Part shown: positions 1 to 6,559 of the stretch, in pieces | How positions within the stretch are numbered: the stretch's first letter is position 1 | Layout: the number at the start of each line of letters is the position of its first letter | DNA from: Rheinheimera faecalis | GTDB taxonomy: Bacteria; Pseudomonadota; Gammaproteobacteria; Enterobacterales; Alteromonadaceae | DNA: 64,000 bases | Direction: 5' to 3' | Assembly (NCBI RefSeq): GCF_021290965.1 | Contig: NZ_JAJOYT010000005.1 | Span: 1 to 64,000 of the forward strand | Translations under genes and position numbers: made by a program | The notes under the pieces: generated by a model | What the model was told of the DNA's origin: nothing | The model's input: the letters and a program-made list of their open reading frames with translations, nothing else | Databases searched by the model: none

Positions 1-76
1 ATAGTTGGATTGTGGGCCGCAAAGAGCAAAAAACGGAAATGACGGACACCGAAAGACCTGACACTTGAACGCCGTT

Positions 77-940
77 TTATGCCTTACTTGGTTGCTTTAG
101 CACGGCTCTCATGTGTTCATATGACTGCGAAATAAGTTTAGTAGTATTCACCAATATATCTCGGCCGGTATCTTCTCCCAGCCTACGTACACCAATTCTA
201 AGACGATATTCTTCGCCTTGCTCACTCCCACGCACTAGCACCCTCGCAACCTTTTCTCTTTCGGTTACGAGTAAAGGACGAAAATCTGGGCGCTCTTTGA
301 AATATTCGTGTATTACCTGAACAATATAAGCTCTCGCATGCTCCTCACCCAGAGCTGCTTTTTTTAATTCGTATTTGTGGGTTGCCTCCGGAGAGCATAG
401 AACTTCTATATTCGTGAGGCAGGTGTATGGCTGGTTCTGTGCTTGTTCAACAAAGTTCAAGATTATCGCGAATAATCCATTTACATCACCCCAGTCTATA
501 GACCAGTCTACATGATATTCAGGTTCTTTTGCTCTTGCGAGAAAAGGGCTGGTAACTTTAGCTATACCCTCAACCACTGTTTTTAACCCATCATCGAAAT
601 TGGTTCGAAAGTCAGCATATAGTTTACCCCTTGCAAAGAGAGGTATTTCGCAGTCTTCAAGTAGTACAGGCATCACAACAACACGCTTTTCTTCTAACTC
701 TCTGAGGAAGCCCGAAGATAGCTCTCTTTTACACCACTCTGATGCTATGGAAGCCTTTGACAAAATTACAAGTAGGGCACTAGCGCCATCTACAGCATCC
801 TGAACTTTATCAATAATCGAGTCACCAATACTCAACTCCCAGCGATCAAGCCATACGCTTACATTCCTATTGACTAATTGCATGGCAAGCTGGTCTACGA
901 AGTCTTTGTTCTCATGTGAATAGCTTATAAAAATCGGCAT
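77..940 (-). CDS. TIR-domain protein, possible NAD-hydrolysing defence effector
   Basis: A 287-residue protein that opens with a TIR domain (about residues 1-130): the start MPIFISYSHENKDFV is the classic TIR box 1, and the SEWCKREL segment places a Glu at residue 73, the position of the catalytic Glu of NAD-cleaving TIR domains. Residues 140-287 form a second domain that I do not recognise; it is charged and has no membrane segment. Bacterial TIR proteins often act in anti-phage defence by depleting NAD, usually with a partner sensor, but none can be assigned here. It is the last of five minus-strand genes in a cassette-like region. The TIR call is firm; NADase activity and a defence role are inference. 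Base composition is more AT-rich than the xylan and flagellar genes, in keeping with transfer. Confidence 0.8.
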   Translation of the reverse strand: MPIFISYSHENKDFVDQLAMQLVNRNVSVWLDRWELSIGDSIIDKVQDAVDGASALLVILSKASIASEWCKRELSSGFLRELEEKRVVVMPVLLEDCEIPLFARGKLYADFRTNFDDGLKTVVEGIAKVTSPFLARAKEPEYHVDWSIDWGDVNGLFAIILNFVEQAQNQPYTCLTNIEVLCSPEATHKYELKKAALGEEHARAYIVQVIHEYFKERPDFRPLLVTEREKVARVLVRGSEQGEEYRLRIGVRRLGEDTGRDILVNTTKLISQSYEHMRAVLKQPSKA

Positions 941-1029
941 GTTTTCTGGTTCTCTTGATATAGCAGGTCGGTAACTCGAGTATTTTTCGCCTGCTTTTAT
1001 GACATTTAATTATACAAAAAGTATAGATC

Positions 1030-1062
1030 TGGTGTCAGTTCTTGCCCTTTGCCCTGACACCA
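1030..1062. repeat. Inverted repeat with TGGTGTCAG / CTGACACCA arms
   Basis: Perfect 9-base arms (1030-1038 and 1054-1062) flank a 15-base loop between the GNAT and TIR genes. Half-sites with the same CTGACACCAGATT-like text occur near 1616 and, in degenerate form, near 2187. The arms resemble the GTCAG-type repeats associated with REP transposases, and the hairpin could also act as a weak terminator for the GNAT gene. No transposase is nearby. Confidence 0.45.
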
Positions 1063-1084
1063 TATTGATTCTGGATAGGTATTT

Positions 1085-1483
1085 TTATGTAATTGATTTT
1101 GACATGCGCTCAGACTTATTAGAAAGTCTCACATAACCTTTATCTGAGTACCAAGAATACAACGACACCTTATCAATAGTACGATCAAATGCATGTACAT
1201 CAAGTTCTAAGCGACTACAACCAAGGTTAATGGCGACCTCTTCAGCACGAGCAAGAAGTGCACTCCCTAAGTGCTCATTTCTGAACTCAGGAAGCACATA
1301 TATTTCATAAATAAACCCAAGTGATTTATCACTCCAATCCTCAAATGATAAGAATGCTGCTTCTGATTCACCAGACGTCGCTATAAACTCGAGAGTTCGC
1401 CCACTTTGTGCTCTCTCAGCACGATTACGAAGTAAATTATTTTTTATTATGTTTAGATCATAAACCTGATAAATTTCTATCAC
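1085..1483 (-). CDS. GNAT-family N-acetyltransferase (cassette gene)
   Basis: A 132-residue GNAT-fold acetyltransferase. The core FIYEIYVLPEFRNEHLGSAL is the acetyl-CoA-binding motif A (a variant of R/Q-x-x-G-x-G/A), followed by the usual RLELDVHAFD strand and a Y-rich C-terminal part. The substrate cannot be told. The reading frame stays open up to 1561, but I chose the GTG at 1483: a GGGAG ribosome binding site lies 5-9 bases upstream, and the extra 26 residues would be translated from an attC-like site. Single small genes directly after an attC are typical of integron cassettes. Family assignment is good; function is open. Confidence 0.75.
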   Translation of the reverse strand: MIEIYQVYDLNIIKNNLLRNRAERAQSGRTLEFIATSGESEAAFLSFEDWSDKSLGFIYEIYVLPEFRNEHLGSALLARAEEVAINLGCSRLELDVHAFDRTIDKVSLYSWYSDKGYVRLSNKSERMSKSIT

Positions 1484-1505
1484 CTGCTCCCCCAATTGTA
1501 ATTGA

Positions 1506-1556
1506 TATCTAATGCCGCATTCAGCGGCTTGTCCGCTGCAATGCCTTGTTAGCAGC
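1506..1556 (-). other. attC-like integron recombination site (degenerate)
   Basis: Read on the minus strand it begins TGCTAACAAGGC and ends GCGGCATTAGAT. The inner arms GCATTGCAGCGG and CCGCTGAATGC pair except for one extra G, the kind of unpaired extrahelical base that attC hairpins carry. The left core is close to RYYYAAC; the right core reads ATTAGAT instead of GTTRRRY, so the site is degenerate. It sits between the stop of the HExxH gene and the start of the GNAT gene, the place expected for a cassette junction. Confidence 0.6.
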
Positions 1557-1641
1557 GGCATTATTCAAGGGAAGCAACTGAAACCCCCATAAAAAATCCT
1601 TTCCGTATTTAATGCTGACACCAGATTCCTTCGCAGATTCG

Positions 1642-2115
1642 TTATAAGTTTCCCCGGACGAACTGCTCAACACTGAGGTGCGGCCCTTTTCTTTGATAAT
1701 GTCTATCTAAGACGTAAGCCATCTTTTCCAGCGGGGCGGCATTGTATCCAAACTTTTGGATCTCGCAGATATATCGCTCTATAAAACCTCGAGGGCTAAG
1801 CTCCCGCCATTGAACTACATGAACCAATTCATGGAAGTGAATCCCCAAATGTTTGGCGGCCTCTTCTGTAATGTAATAAGTGTCGTTGTAAGTGATACCG
1901 TCAACTTTCATATCGATGAAATTTCCCAAACCCGCTTCTCGTAATTCGGGAAAATCAGGTTTGGGGATTTCGTTGGTAACAACAAAAAATGCTGTATTGA
2001 GGAAGTCGGGCGAATAGAATCCATTAAAGTGATCCTTAAAGACGGCACACGACCGACGAGCTAATTGATGTTCAGAATTTACTTGGCTTATCCATTGCTC
2101 GATTTTGTCGATCAC
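1642..2115 (-). CDS. Small HExxH putative metallopeptidase-like protein
   Basis: A 157-residue protein with HELVH at residues 95-99, a zinc-binding HExxH motif, followed about 30 residues later by NAAPLEKMAY, whose Glu130 could be the third zinc ligand as in gluzincin-like proteins. There is no signal peptide or membrane segment. The short length suggests a bare catalytic domain with no obvious substrate-recognition part, so it could be a stand-alone cassette enzyme or a non-catalytic relative. The start ATG at 2115 is preceded by GGGGAAGT. It lies downstream of the 2207-3163 gene without a recognisable attC between them, so the two may share one cassette or the site has decayed. Confidence 0.55.
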   Translation of the reverse strand: MIDKIEQWISQVNSEHQLARRSCAVFKDHFNGFYSPDFLNTAFFVVTNEIPKPDFPELREAGLGNFIDMKVDGITYNDTYYITEEAAKHLGIHFHELVHVVQWRELSPRGFIERYICEIQKFGYNAAPLEKMAYVLDRHYQRKGPHLSVEQFVRGNL

Positions 2116-2206
2116 AACTTCCCCTATTTATAATTTCTGTGGATTTAACCTGCCCAGCTGAATTCTAGGGCAAGATGCAAAACTTGACGCCAGATTCCCC
2201 GGTTTT

Positions 2207-3163
2207 CTATTCTTTTCCACGATCAATCATAAGTCCCTTTGGTTTTGATACATCACAAAATTCTTCTGCCGTATACCTCATGATTAGAGCAGATATACCA
2301 CTTGCCAATAATGGTATTCCAATTTTGAAATCGCTCATTGTGGTAACTACGGCAGCAGAAAAATAACCCTCATTGAATAATTTTGGAACGCGGTTTTTCC
2401 AGAGCTTGTATATTGTGCTATCGGGGTTACAAAAGGTTTTCCAAGCTATTCGCTTTATTACAGCGAAAGTGGCCTTACCAACCTTTTTGGGCTCCTCGAC
2501 TTTCTCTGGCGATGGAAGCAGCTTTCTGTCTGGGGCTGGGAGCTGGTTTAGGGCATAAGTTCTTACATCTCGCAAAAGATCAATGCTTGCCGTTGGCACT
2601 GAGTTTCCAATAAGTTTAAATATTTCATCATCGGAACTTCTCTGTATCAACAATATCGCTTTTGCTTGGATTTCCTCAATATCCATATTTAGGTCATTAG
2701 ACCCAATTAGCTCAGTAAGTATGCACTCTTCTTCAACTCGCTCAATCAGTCGCTTTTGGAACTGATGCTTAGTTTTTTCTGAGGAAATATTATTGATTTT
2801 TTCTATAACTTCTTTAATAAGCTTTTTTGCCGAAGACGTATCTTTAGATCTTAAGTGGCAAACTGCAAGCAGACTAGATGCCTCAAGGTATAGCCGAGTG
2901 TTGCTCGCGGATAGCTTTCTTATTCCAATAAAACCTCTTTGAGCATATGAAATCCTGTTGGCATCTAAACAAGATTCAAACGCCCAAAGTTTTGCCCTTA
3001 ATAATCGGTGATGTGTTCTCCACTCATTAGGAAACAGCGCTTGAATTTGTTTTGCAACTTCGATCGCTTTATCGGTATCGCCAGAAAGCACCGCATGCTT
3101 AAGTTCCACTTCTAGTGGTTGGAGCTTTTTTAACTGATCGTCAGTAAGTTTTGTTGAGCTCAT
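2207..3163 (-). CDS. Hypothetical protein with helical N-terminal region and C-terminal hydrophobic segment
   Basis: I do not recognise this 318-residue protein. The first 200 residues are rich in Leu, Lys and Glu and look all-helical, possibly TPR-like (TDKAIEVAKQIQALFPNEW, then further helical pairs). Residues 262-292 are hydrophobic (ending GIPLLASGISALIMRY) and may enter a membrane. This layout, a helical repeat region with a C-terminal membrane-active part, is seen in some abortive-infection effectors, but that is only an analogy. The ATG at 3163 starts 14 bases from the right core box of the upstream attC-like site, as expected for the first gene of a cassette. Confidence 0.5.
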   Translation of the reverse strand: MSSTKLTDDQLKKLQPLEVELKHAVLSGDTDKAIEVAKQIQALFPNEWRTHHRLLRAKLWAFESCLDANRISYAQRGFIGIRKLSASNTRLYLEASSLLAVCHLRSKDTSSAKKLIKEVIEKINNISSEKTKHQFQKRLIERVEEECILTELIGSNDLNMDIEEIQAKAILLIQRSSDDEIFKLIGNSVPTASIDLLRDVRTYALNQLPAPDRKLLPSPEKVEEPKKVGKATFAVIKRIAWKTFCNPDSTIYKLWKNRVPKLFNEGYFSAAVVTTMSDFKIGIPLLASGISALIMRYTAEEFCDVSKPKGLMIDRGKE

Positions 3164-3176
3164 GATCCCTTCTGTA

Positions 3177-3245
3177 ACCTAACGCTTTAAACCGCGGCAA
3201 ACGCGAGCGAAGTGAACGATTTTTCAATGATTGAACTTGTTAAGT
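3177..3245 (-). other. attC-like integron recombination site
   Basis: On the minus strand it runs from ACTTAAC (fits RYYYAAC) to GTTAGGT (fits GTTRRRY), 69 bases overall. The 3' part TTTAAAGC-GTTAGGT matches the usual L'/R' arrangement, and the centre holds a G+C-rich stretch with CGCGAGCGAAGTGAACG-like text common in aquatic attC sites. It begins two bases after the stop of the 3247-3912 gene and ends 14 bases before the next start codon, exactly where a cassette attC should be. The arms outside the cores pair only partly. Confidence 0.7.
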
Positions 3246-3246
3246 G

Positions 3247-3912
3247 TTATGTATTAGTTCGGCTGATAAAGTCTGAAACTGCGGCAATCATAAATTTCAC
3301 CTGATTCGTATCATACTGTTCGAATTCACCATGAGCTGCGTTATTGCGAATACCTAGTAAATGAGTAACATTTTTTTGATCGATCTTTGTATAAACACCT
3401 GCTTTGCAAAGATCTGCATTTACTACATCTGCTTTTTTGGGAATTCTTTTTCCATCTTTTTCAAATGTAGTATCAACATCGTTCGTCTCACACAAACTCC
3501 TTAAGTGCTGCTCTAAAGCAGTACCAGCAAGAATAGCCGCAGGATCTTTGTAACCTTCGCTTAATTGATGTTCTGCCATTTCCAGTAAGTCAGCGAATAT
3601 GTCTGCTGAGATAAGTCCTCTTGTTGTTGTCAACCAGCCTTGCACAATTTCGCCCTTCACAGCGGCTAACATACCTATTCCGCGCTTCGTTGTTGAAGGC
3701 TGAGCATCGTTTACTTTCTCTGAAAAGTCGATGAAATATGGGTGTGACGAACCAAAGAGTTTGAGAATAAATGATATTGAAGCTGATCTGAATTCGTAAA
3801 ATAAAACAAGATCAACTCTTATAAATTGCCCATTTTTAGTTTCCGTCTTGAGGACAGCCTCACCCATAGTGATTAGCTCCTCAACTCGCGCTATTAACGA
3901 AGTTAAATTCAT
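3247..3912 (-). CDS. HEPN-like domain protein (cassette gene)
   Basis: A 221-residue protein. Its C-terminal half carries the helix pattern ALEQHLRSLC followed by GIRNNAAHGEFE; R189 and H194 make an R-x4-H motif as in HEPN ribonuclease domains, set in the R-N-x-x-A-H-G context also found in abortive-infection and DUF4145-like proteins. The N-terminal half (1-100) is helical and unassigned. HEPN proteins are common RNA-cleaving toxins or defence effectors, but many R-x4-H proteins have no shown RNase activity. The gene starts with an ATG at 3912, with a GGAGGATG Shine-Dalgarno directly upstream, and its stop is followed at once by an attC-like site, so it forms a single-gene cassette. Confidence 0.6.
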   Translation of the reverse strand: MNLTSLIARVEELITMGEAVLKTETKNGQFIRVDLVLFYEFRSASISFILKLFGSSHPYFIDFSEKVNDAQPSTTKRGIGMLAAVKGEIVQGWLTTTRGLISADIFADLLEMAEHQLSEGYKDPAAILAGTALEQHLRSLCETNDVDTTFEKDGKRIPKKADVVNADLCKAGVYTKIDQKNVTHLLGIRNNAAHGEFEQYDTNQVKFMIAAVSDFISRTNT

Positions 3913-3926
3913 ACATCCTCCATGAT

Positions 3927-3933
3927 ACTTAAC
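3927..3933 (-). other. Lone GTTRRRY core box, possible cassette boundary
   Basis: GTTAAGT on the minus strand fits the GTTRRRY right-core consensus. It lies 14 bases before the ATG of the HEPN-like gene, the same spacing as between the 3177-3183 core and the next gene. I could not find a convincing partner core farther upstream, so it may be the remnant of an attC or a chance match. Confidence 0.3.
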
Positions 3934-4156
3934 ATTCCATTTTCAAAGGCGGTCCGCCCGCAAGTCGGACATTTTTGCTTTTTTATGATATTTACTGATA
4001 CCAAACTAACGCTGATGTACCTCTATTTCAACAGATTTTTCTGAAATCACTAAAATTGTGGCCGACCTAATCTATACAGCCTGTACGCTAGTTATAGTGG
4101 CATTTTTAGCGGAATTAGTGACGAGCTCAATTTGCAATTAATGGAGTTTGAAATGC

Positions 4157-4186
4157 AAAAAAAGGCCGGAACAAGCCCAGCCTTTT
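4157..4186 (-). terminator. Rho-independent terminator after the GH10 xylanase gene
   Basis: On the minus strand AAAAGGC pairs with GCCTTTT across a 13-base loop and runs into a T-tract (seven Ts). It begins 16 bases after the xylanase stop codon and would end the porter-epimerase-xylanase transcript. Confidence 0.7.
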
Positions 4187-4201
4187 GAGGATTGAATAGG
4201 G

Positions 4202-5329
4202 TTATTTACCAGCTTTTTCCGCCAGTTTGATCAGCTGCGGCACCACTTCTTTTGGCTGGTTTTTTCGGTCAAATAATAAGGGGTAGTCTGTTCTGCCTTT
4301 CATTGGCCAATTGTTGCGCCAGGTTTGGTTGTCGTTCACGCCCCATAAAGTGACCCGTTCTATGCTGTCGCTGTGGCGTAAAAATAACTCAAAAAATTGC
4401 AGGTATTTCTCTGTCAGCTGGTCGCTGACTGCTTTTGGCAACCCATCAGCATAAGGGTTAAATTCTTGTTTTAACTTCATATTTAATGAGATATCCGCGC
4501 CTACATTATCTGGATCAGGGAACGGCAGCACTGAGATATCCAGTTCGGTAATCATCACCTTCAGGCCTGTGTTTTTAAAAGCCACAATAGAGTCTTCCAC
4601 TTCCTGCAGCTTAGGGTAATCCAGGCTGTAATGGCCTTGTTCACCAATGCCGTAGATAGGTGCATTTTTCGCTTTTAAAGCCGCAACCAGCTTTAACACT
4701 CCGGCGCGTTTTTCAGGTTTAAATAAATTGAAGTCGTTGTAATAAAGTTGGGCTTTAGGATCGGCCTGATGGGCCAGTTCAAAGACTGTCGCTATATAGT
4801 CTTCGCCTAAGGCTTTATACCAGTTGGATTGGCGCAGAGTGCCATCTTCATTTAAGGCTTCGTTCACCGCATCCCAGCCTTGAATACGGCCTTTGTAGCG
4901 GCCCATCACGGCATTGATATGGTTTTTCAGTCTGGATAACACCAGTTCTTTTGAGGCGGGTTGACCTTTAGCGTCCTGAAATACCCAGGCTGGTGTTTGT
5001 TCATGCCATAACAACACATGACCTATTACGTTGATATTGTTGGCTTCGGCGTATTCAATCATGGCGTCGGCGGCAGCAAAGTTGAACTGGCCTTCTACAG
5101 GTTCAATGATTTCCCATTTCATCACGTTTTCTGCGGTCACCGCATTAAACTGCTGCTTGACCAAGTCCAGTGTGCCCGGCTCTTTGCCTTCTATTTGCGT
5201 TGCACTTAATGCAGTTCCAATACTGAAGTGTTTGCTGTAGGCCTGTTTTAAAGAGGAGCTTTGATCTTGTGCATAAGCACTGCCTATCAGCAGGCTGCTT
5301 AACAAGATACAAAAGGGAATAGGTTTCAT
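4202..5329 (-). CDS. Secreted GH10 endo-1,4-beta-xylanase
   Basis: A 375-residue glycoside hydrolase family 10 enzyme. A signal peptide (1-20, cut after SAYA) is followed by one catalytic TIM barrel and nothing else: no carbohydrate-binding module. The acid/base Glu157 is in GWDAVNEAL and the nucleophile Glu262 in VMITELDIS; WHEQTPAW and WGVNDNQTWR form substrate-side walls typical of the family. It should cut the xylan backbone, including substituted stretches, to short oligomers outside the cytoplasm. It is the last gene of a minus-strand unit (porter, epimerase, xylanase), 44 bases after the epimerase, and is followed by a terminator. A full-length single-domain GH10; confident call. Confidence 0.95.
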   Translation of the reverse strand: MKPIPFCILLSSLLIGSAYAQDQSSSLKQAYSKHFSIGTALSATQIEGKEPGTLDLVKQQFNAVTAENVMKWEIIEPVEGQFNFAAADAMIEYAEANNINVIGHVLLWHEQTPAWVFQDAKGQPASKELVLSRLKNHINAVMGRYKGRIQGWDAVNEALNEDGTLRQSNWYKALGEDYIATVFELAHQADPKAQLYYNDFNLFKPEKRAGVLKLVAALKAKNAPIYGIGEQGHYSLDYPKLQEVEDSIVAFKNTGLKVMITELDISVLPFPDPDNVGADISLNMKLKQEFNPYADGLPKAVSDQLTEKYLQFFELFLRHSDSIERVTLWGVNDNQTWRNNWPMKGRTDYPLLFDRKNQPKEVVPQLIKLAEKAGK

Positions 5330-5373
5330 CGGGTTACTCCAAAAGTAATTAAAAATAAGTAGAACGGCCGCTG

Positions 5374-6306
5374 TTATCCGGCCTTGTCCAACTGATAGCG
5401 GATATGCGCCTTAAAAGGTTGGCCTGGACGGGTAAAATGAAATGGAAAACCTTTTTGGTTCGGTGAGTCGGGGAAAAACTGTGGCTCAAGGCAAATGCCC
5501 TGACGTGATTTAAAGGGGCCGGCTAAATGCTCTCCGGTATACACCTGCAAGCCCGGATAGTCGGAATACACGCTCAGGCGAACTAAGCCGTCCGGGCTTA
5601 TCAGTTCTGCAGCCGCCTGATGCAGATCGCCATTGACCACAAAGTTATAATCCATACGGATGCCGGTCAGCGTTTTGGCCGTGCTGAAATCCAGCGGGCT
5701 ACCCTGCACCTTAGGCAACTCACCTGTAGGAATATTCTGCTCATCGGTCAGGGTGTAATGTGCCGCATGCAGGCAAAGTTTATGCTGATCAATCGGAGCC
5801 TGATCAGGCGCCAGATTAAAATACGGATGCAAAGTTGGACCCACTAGCGTAGTGACGCTGCTGCTGGCTTCAAGTTCAACATCCAAGGCACTTTGTTCAG
5901 ACAACTGATAGGTGACACGAAAGGACACTGGGCCAGGATAGCCCCCCTGACCATCAGCCATTTCGCAGCCCAAAACCAGCCTGGATTCCTGCTGTTCCAG
6001 CACTTGCCAGTTCATTTGGTGTAAACCTGCAGCGCCACCATGCAGCTGATTTTGTCCTTCATTTTGTTCCAGTTGATAAAACTGCTGACCAATCAGCAAG
6101 CGGCCTTTACCAATACGGTTGGCGTAAGGTCCAACTAAAGCGCCGAGGTAAAAAGGATCTTGTGCATAAGCATCCGGCTCGGCATAACTTAAGATCAGTT
6201 CACGTTTGCTATTACCCACGGCCGTAGTCCAGCGCTGCATAGCCGCACCACGTTCCAGTATGGACAACTGGTCGCCTGCTTTATTGGTCAAATGAAAGAC
6301 GTTCAT
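5374..6306 (-). CDS. galM: Aldose 1-epimerase (mutarotase)
   Basis: A 310-residue galactose-mutarotase-like enzyme that interconverts alpha and beta anomers of free sugars, here probably xylose or arabinose released by the neighbouring hydrolases. The catalytic His lies in GPTLHPYFNL and the catalytic Glu in GICLEPQFFPDSPN near the C-terminus, both family signatures; GPYANRIGKGRL is also typical. The frame is open upstream to 6540, but that extension would be translated from a repeat element, so I take the ATG at 6306 (MNVFHLTNK) with an AAGAGAG ribosome binding site. There is no signal peptide, so it acts in the cytoplasm. The symbol is by family; substrate preference is inferred from context. 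Confidence 0.88.
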   Translation of the reverse strand: MNVFHLTNKAGDQLSILERGAAMQRWTTAVGNSKRELILSYAEPDAYAQDPFYLGALVGPYANRIGKGRLLIGQQFYQLEQNEGQNQLHGGAAGLHQMNWQVLEQQESRLVLGCEMADGQGGYPGPVSFRVTYQLSEQSALDVELEASSSVTTLVGPTLHPYFNLAPDQAPIDQHKLCLHAAHYTLTDEQNIPTGELPKVQGSPLDFSTAKTLTGIRMDYNFVVNGDLHQAAAELISPDGLVRLSVYSDYPGLQVYTGEHLAGPFKSRQGICLEPQFFPDSPNQKGFPFHFTRPGQPFKAHIRYQLDKAG

Positions 6307-6330
6307 ACATTTGCTCTCTTTTCTAATACT

Positions 6331-6452
6331 GTAGGGGCGGGGTTTATCCCCGTCTGTTTTACGTTCAAATCGAATGCCGAGAGGTCTTGAACACACCCGA
6401 TAAAACAACACCGCGGTATAGATGGAAGGGCTGGGGCAAGCCCAGCCCCTAC
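6331..6452. repeat. 122-bp dispersed repeat with GTAGGGGC / GCCCCTAC ends
   Basis: The element starts GTAGGGGCGGGG and ends with the reverse complement GCCCCTAC; smaller inverted repeats lie within each end (GGGGTTTATCCCC; GGGCTGGGGCAAGCCCAGCCC). Its two halves recur at 6503-6558 (left half only) and 17945-18024 (shortened). It occupies the gap between the porter and epimerase genes and could fold in the mRNA. It looks like a REP/MITE-like element; no transposase is nearby. Confidence 0.7.
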
Positions 6453-6502
6453 ACCCGCCTGTCCGGGGCTGTAACATCAATACTTTGGATATATACCATC
6501 CT

Positions 6503-6558
6503 GTAGGGGCGGGGTTTATCCCCGCCAGTCTCACATTCAAATCAAATGCCGGAAAGGG
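6503..6558. repeat. Partial copy (left half) of the GTAGGGGC repeat
   Basis: From GTAGGGGCGGGGTTTATCC onward the sequence matches the left 55 bases of the element at 6331, including the following TTCAAATC-AATGCCG text, and then runs directly into the stop codon of the porter gene. The right terminus is missing. Confidence 0.6.
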
Positions 6559-6559
6559 T

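Noticed and set aside
1-76. Possible further gene or attC at the left edge
   Set aside because: Only 76 bases are visible and they show no core boxes or coding signature.
2116-2206. Possible attC between the 2207-3163 gene and the HExxH gene
   Set aside because: No RYYYAAC/GTTRRRY pair with pairing arms was found; only a degenerate CAGATTCC half-repeat is present.
6307-6540. N-terminal extension of the aldose 1-epimerase frame
   Set aside because: It is translated from the GTAGGGGC repeat, and the ATG at 6306 has its own ribosome binding site and a normal mutarotase start.
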